DNA of 5,789 bases from Actinomycetota bacterium (GTDB taxonomy: Bacteria > Actinomycetota > Thermoleophilia > Solirubrobacterales > 70-9). How positions within the stretch are numbered: the first letter of the stretch is position 1; each line of letters begins with the position of its first letter. Location of the stretch: the NCBI GenBank assembly GCA_018268695.1, contig JAFDWD010001114.1, positions 1 to 5,789 on the forward strand, read 5' to 3'. Both the position numbers and the translations under genes were made by a program. The notes below the pieces were generated by a model, which saw only the letters and a list, made by a program, of their open reading frames with translations, had not been told where the DNA came from and searched no databases. Positions 5,438-5,789 of this stretch are shown here, piece after piece.

Positions 5438-5789
5438 ATGAGAGTCCTGGTCGTCGAGGATCACGCCGAGCTGGCCGCGTCGGTCGCCCGCGTCCTGCGC
5501 CGCGACGGTATCGCCGCCGACGTGGCGGCGGACGGCGCGGAGGCGCTGACGCGGACCGCGGTCGTCGACTACGACGTGGTCGTCCTCGACCGCGACCTGC
5601 CCCGCCTCCACGGCGACGAGGTGTGCCGCGCGCTGGTCGCCCGCGGCGGCGACACGAAGGTCCTGATGCGGCCCGCCTCGGGGACGATCGCCGAGCGGGT
5701 CGAGGGCTTGAGCCTCGGCGCCGACGATTACCTGCCGAAGCCCTTCGCCTTCGCCGAGCTGCTGGCGCGGATCCGCTCCCTCGCCCGCC
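5438..5789 (+). CDS. OmpR-family response regulator, receiver part (3' truncated by window)
   Basis: The first 117 codons of a two-component response regulator, transcribed away from the export operon; the frame is open at the window edge. The receiver domain is complete or nearly so: acidic pair E7-D8 (VLVVEDH), phosphoacceptor D51 (VVVLDRDLP), and conserved K101 in GADDYLPKPFAFAELLARIRSLAR (94-117). The FAFAELLARIRSLAR ending is typical of OmpR/PhoB-type regulators, so a winged-helix DNA-binding domain and probably a sensor kinase gene should follow outside the window. Unusual: the beta-4 segment reads KVLMRPAS, with R78-P79 where Leu-Thr is usual, so the conserved switch Thr/Ser is missing. 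The ATG at 5438 is preceded by GGGAGG. It is the best candidate for controlling the divergent operon through the half-sites at 5371-5411. Confidence 0.92.
   Translation, partial: MRVLVVEDHAELAASVARVLRRDGIAADVAADGAEALTRTAVVDYDVVVLDRDLPRLHGDEVCRALVARGGDTKVLMRPASGTIAERVEGLSLGADDYLPKPFAFAELLARIRSLAR

Noticed and set aside
5384..5611. Small minus-strand open frame opposite the response regulator start
   Set aside because: It crosses the operator region and lies antisense to clear receiver-domain coding sequence; no domain is visible.

Overview
The window is a high-GC segment with third-position G/C bias, mixed ATG and GTG starts and tightly overlapping genes. This points to an Actinomycetota genome. 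The gene styles (a membrane fusion protein with an embedded peptidoglycan-binding domain, a Cys-Met-Arg lipoprotein, a family S11 peptidase) would suit a Thermoleophilia/Solirubrobacterales-like or related soil actinobacterium, but that placement is an inference from style and not proven.

Region 1 (77-903, minus strand) is a two-gene unit: an ArsR-family repressor followed, with a one-base TGATG overlap, by a START-like AHSA1/SRPBCC protein. A perfect 11-bp inverted repeat lies exactly over the arsR start codon and is the obvious autoregulatory operator. Bases 1-76 hold no gene that I can support.

Region 2 (922-966) is a perfect 20-bp-arm hairpin between the end of the large operon and the arsR promoter. 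It is probably the operon terminator, although it has no T tract.

Region 3 (976-5317, minus strand) is a five-gene operon read right to left: a secreted lipoprotein with a duplicated Cys module, a membrane fusion protein with a peptidoglycan-binding domain, a MacB/LolD-type ABC ATPase, a MacB/FtsX-type permease, and a serine D-Ala-D-Ala carboxypeptidase. The last four junctions are 1 nt (TGA-G-GTG), GTGA, ATGA and ATGA, so the genes are almost certainly co-translated.

Region 4 (5318-5789) is a divergent intergenic region with four TGACC half-sites in a symmetric arrangement (two head-to-head pairs, each of 11-bp period). It is followed on the plus strand by the first 117 codons of an OmpR-type response regulator that runs off the window. 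Its receiver has the phosphoacceptor Asp but carries Arg-Pro where the conserved Leu-Thr switch should be.

Taken together, regions 3 and 4 look like a two-component-controlled cell-envelope export or stress module. A lipoprotein and a wall-docking adaptor sit outside the membrane with a tripartite MacB-like pump, and a peptidoglycan-trimming enzyme is made in stoichiometric coupling with it. The substrate is unknown.
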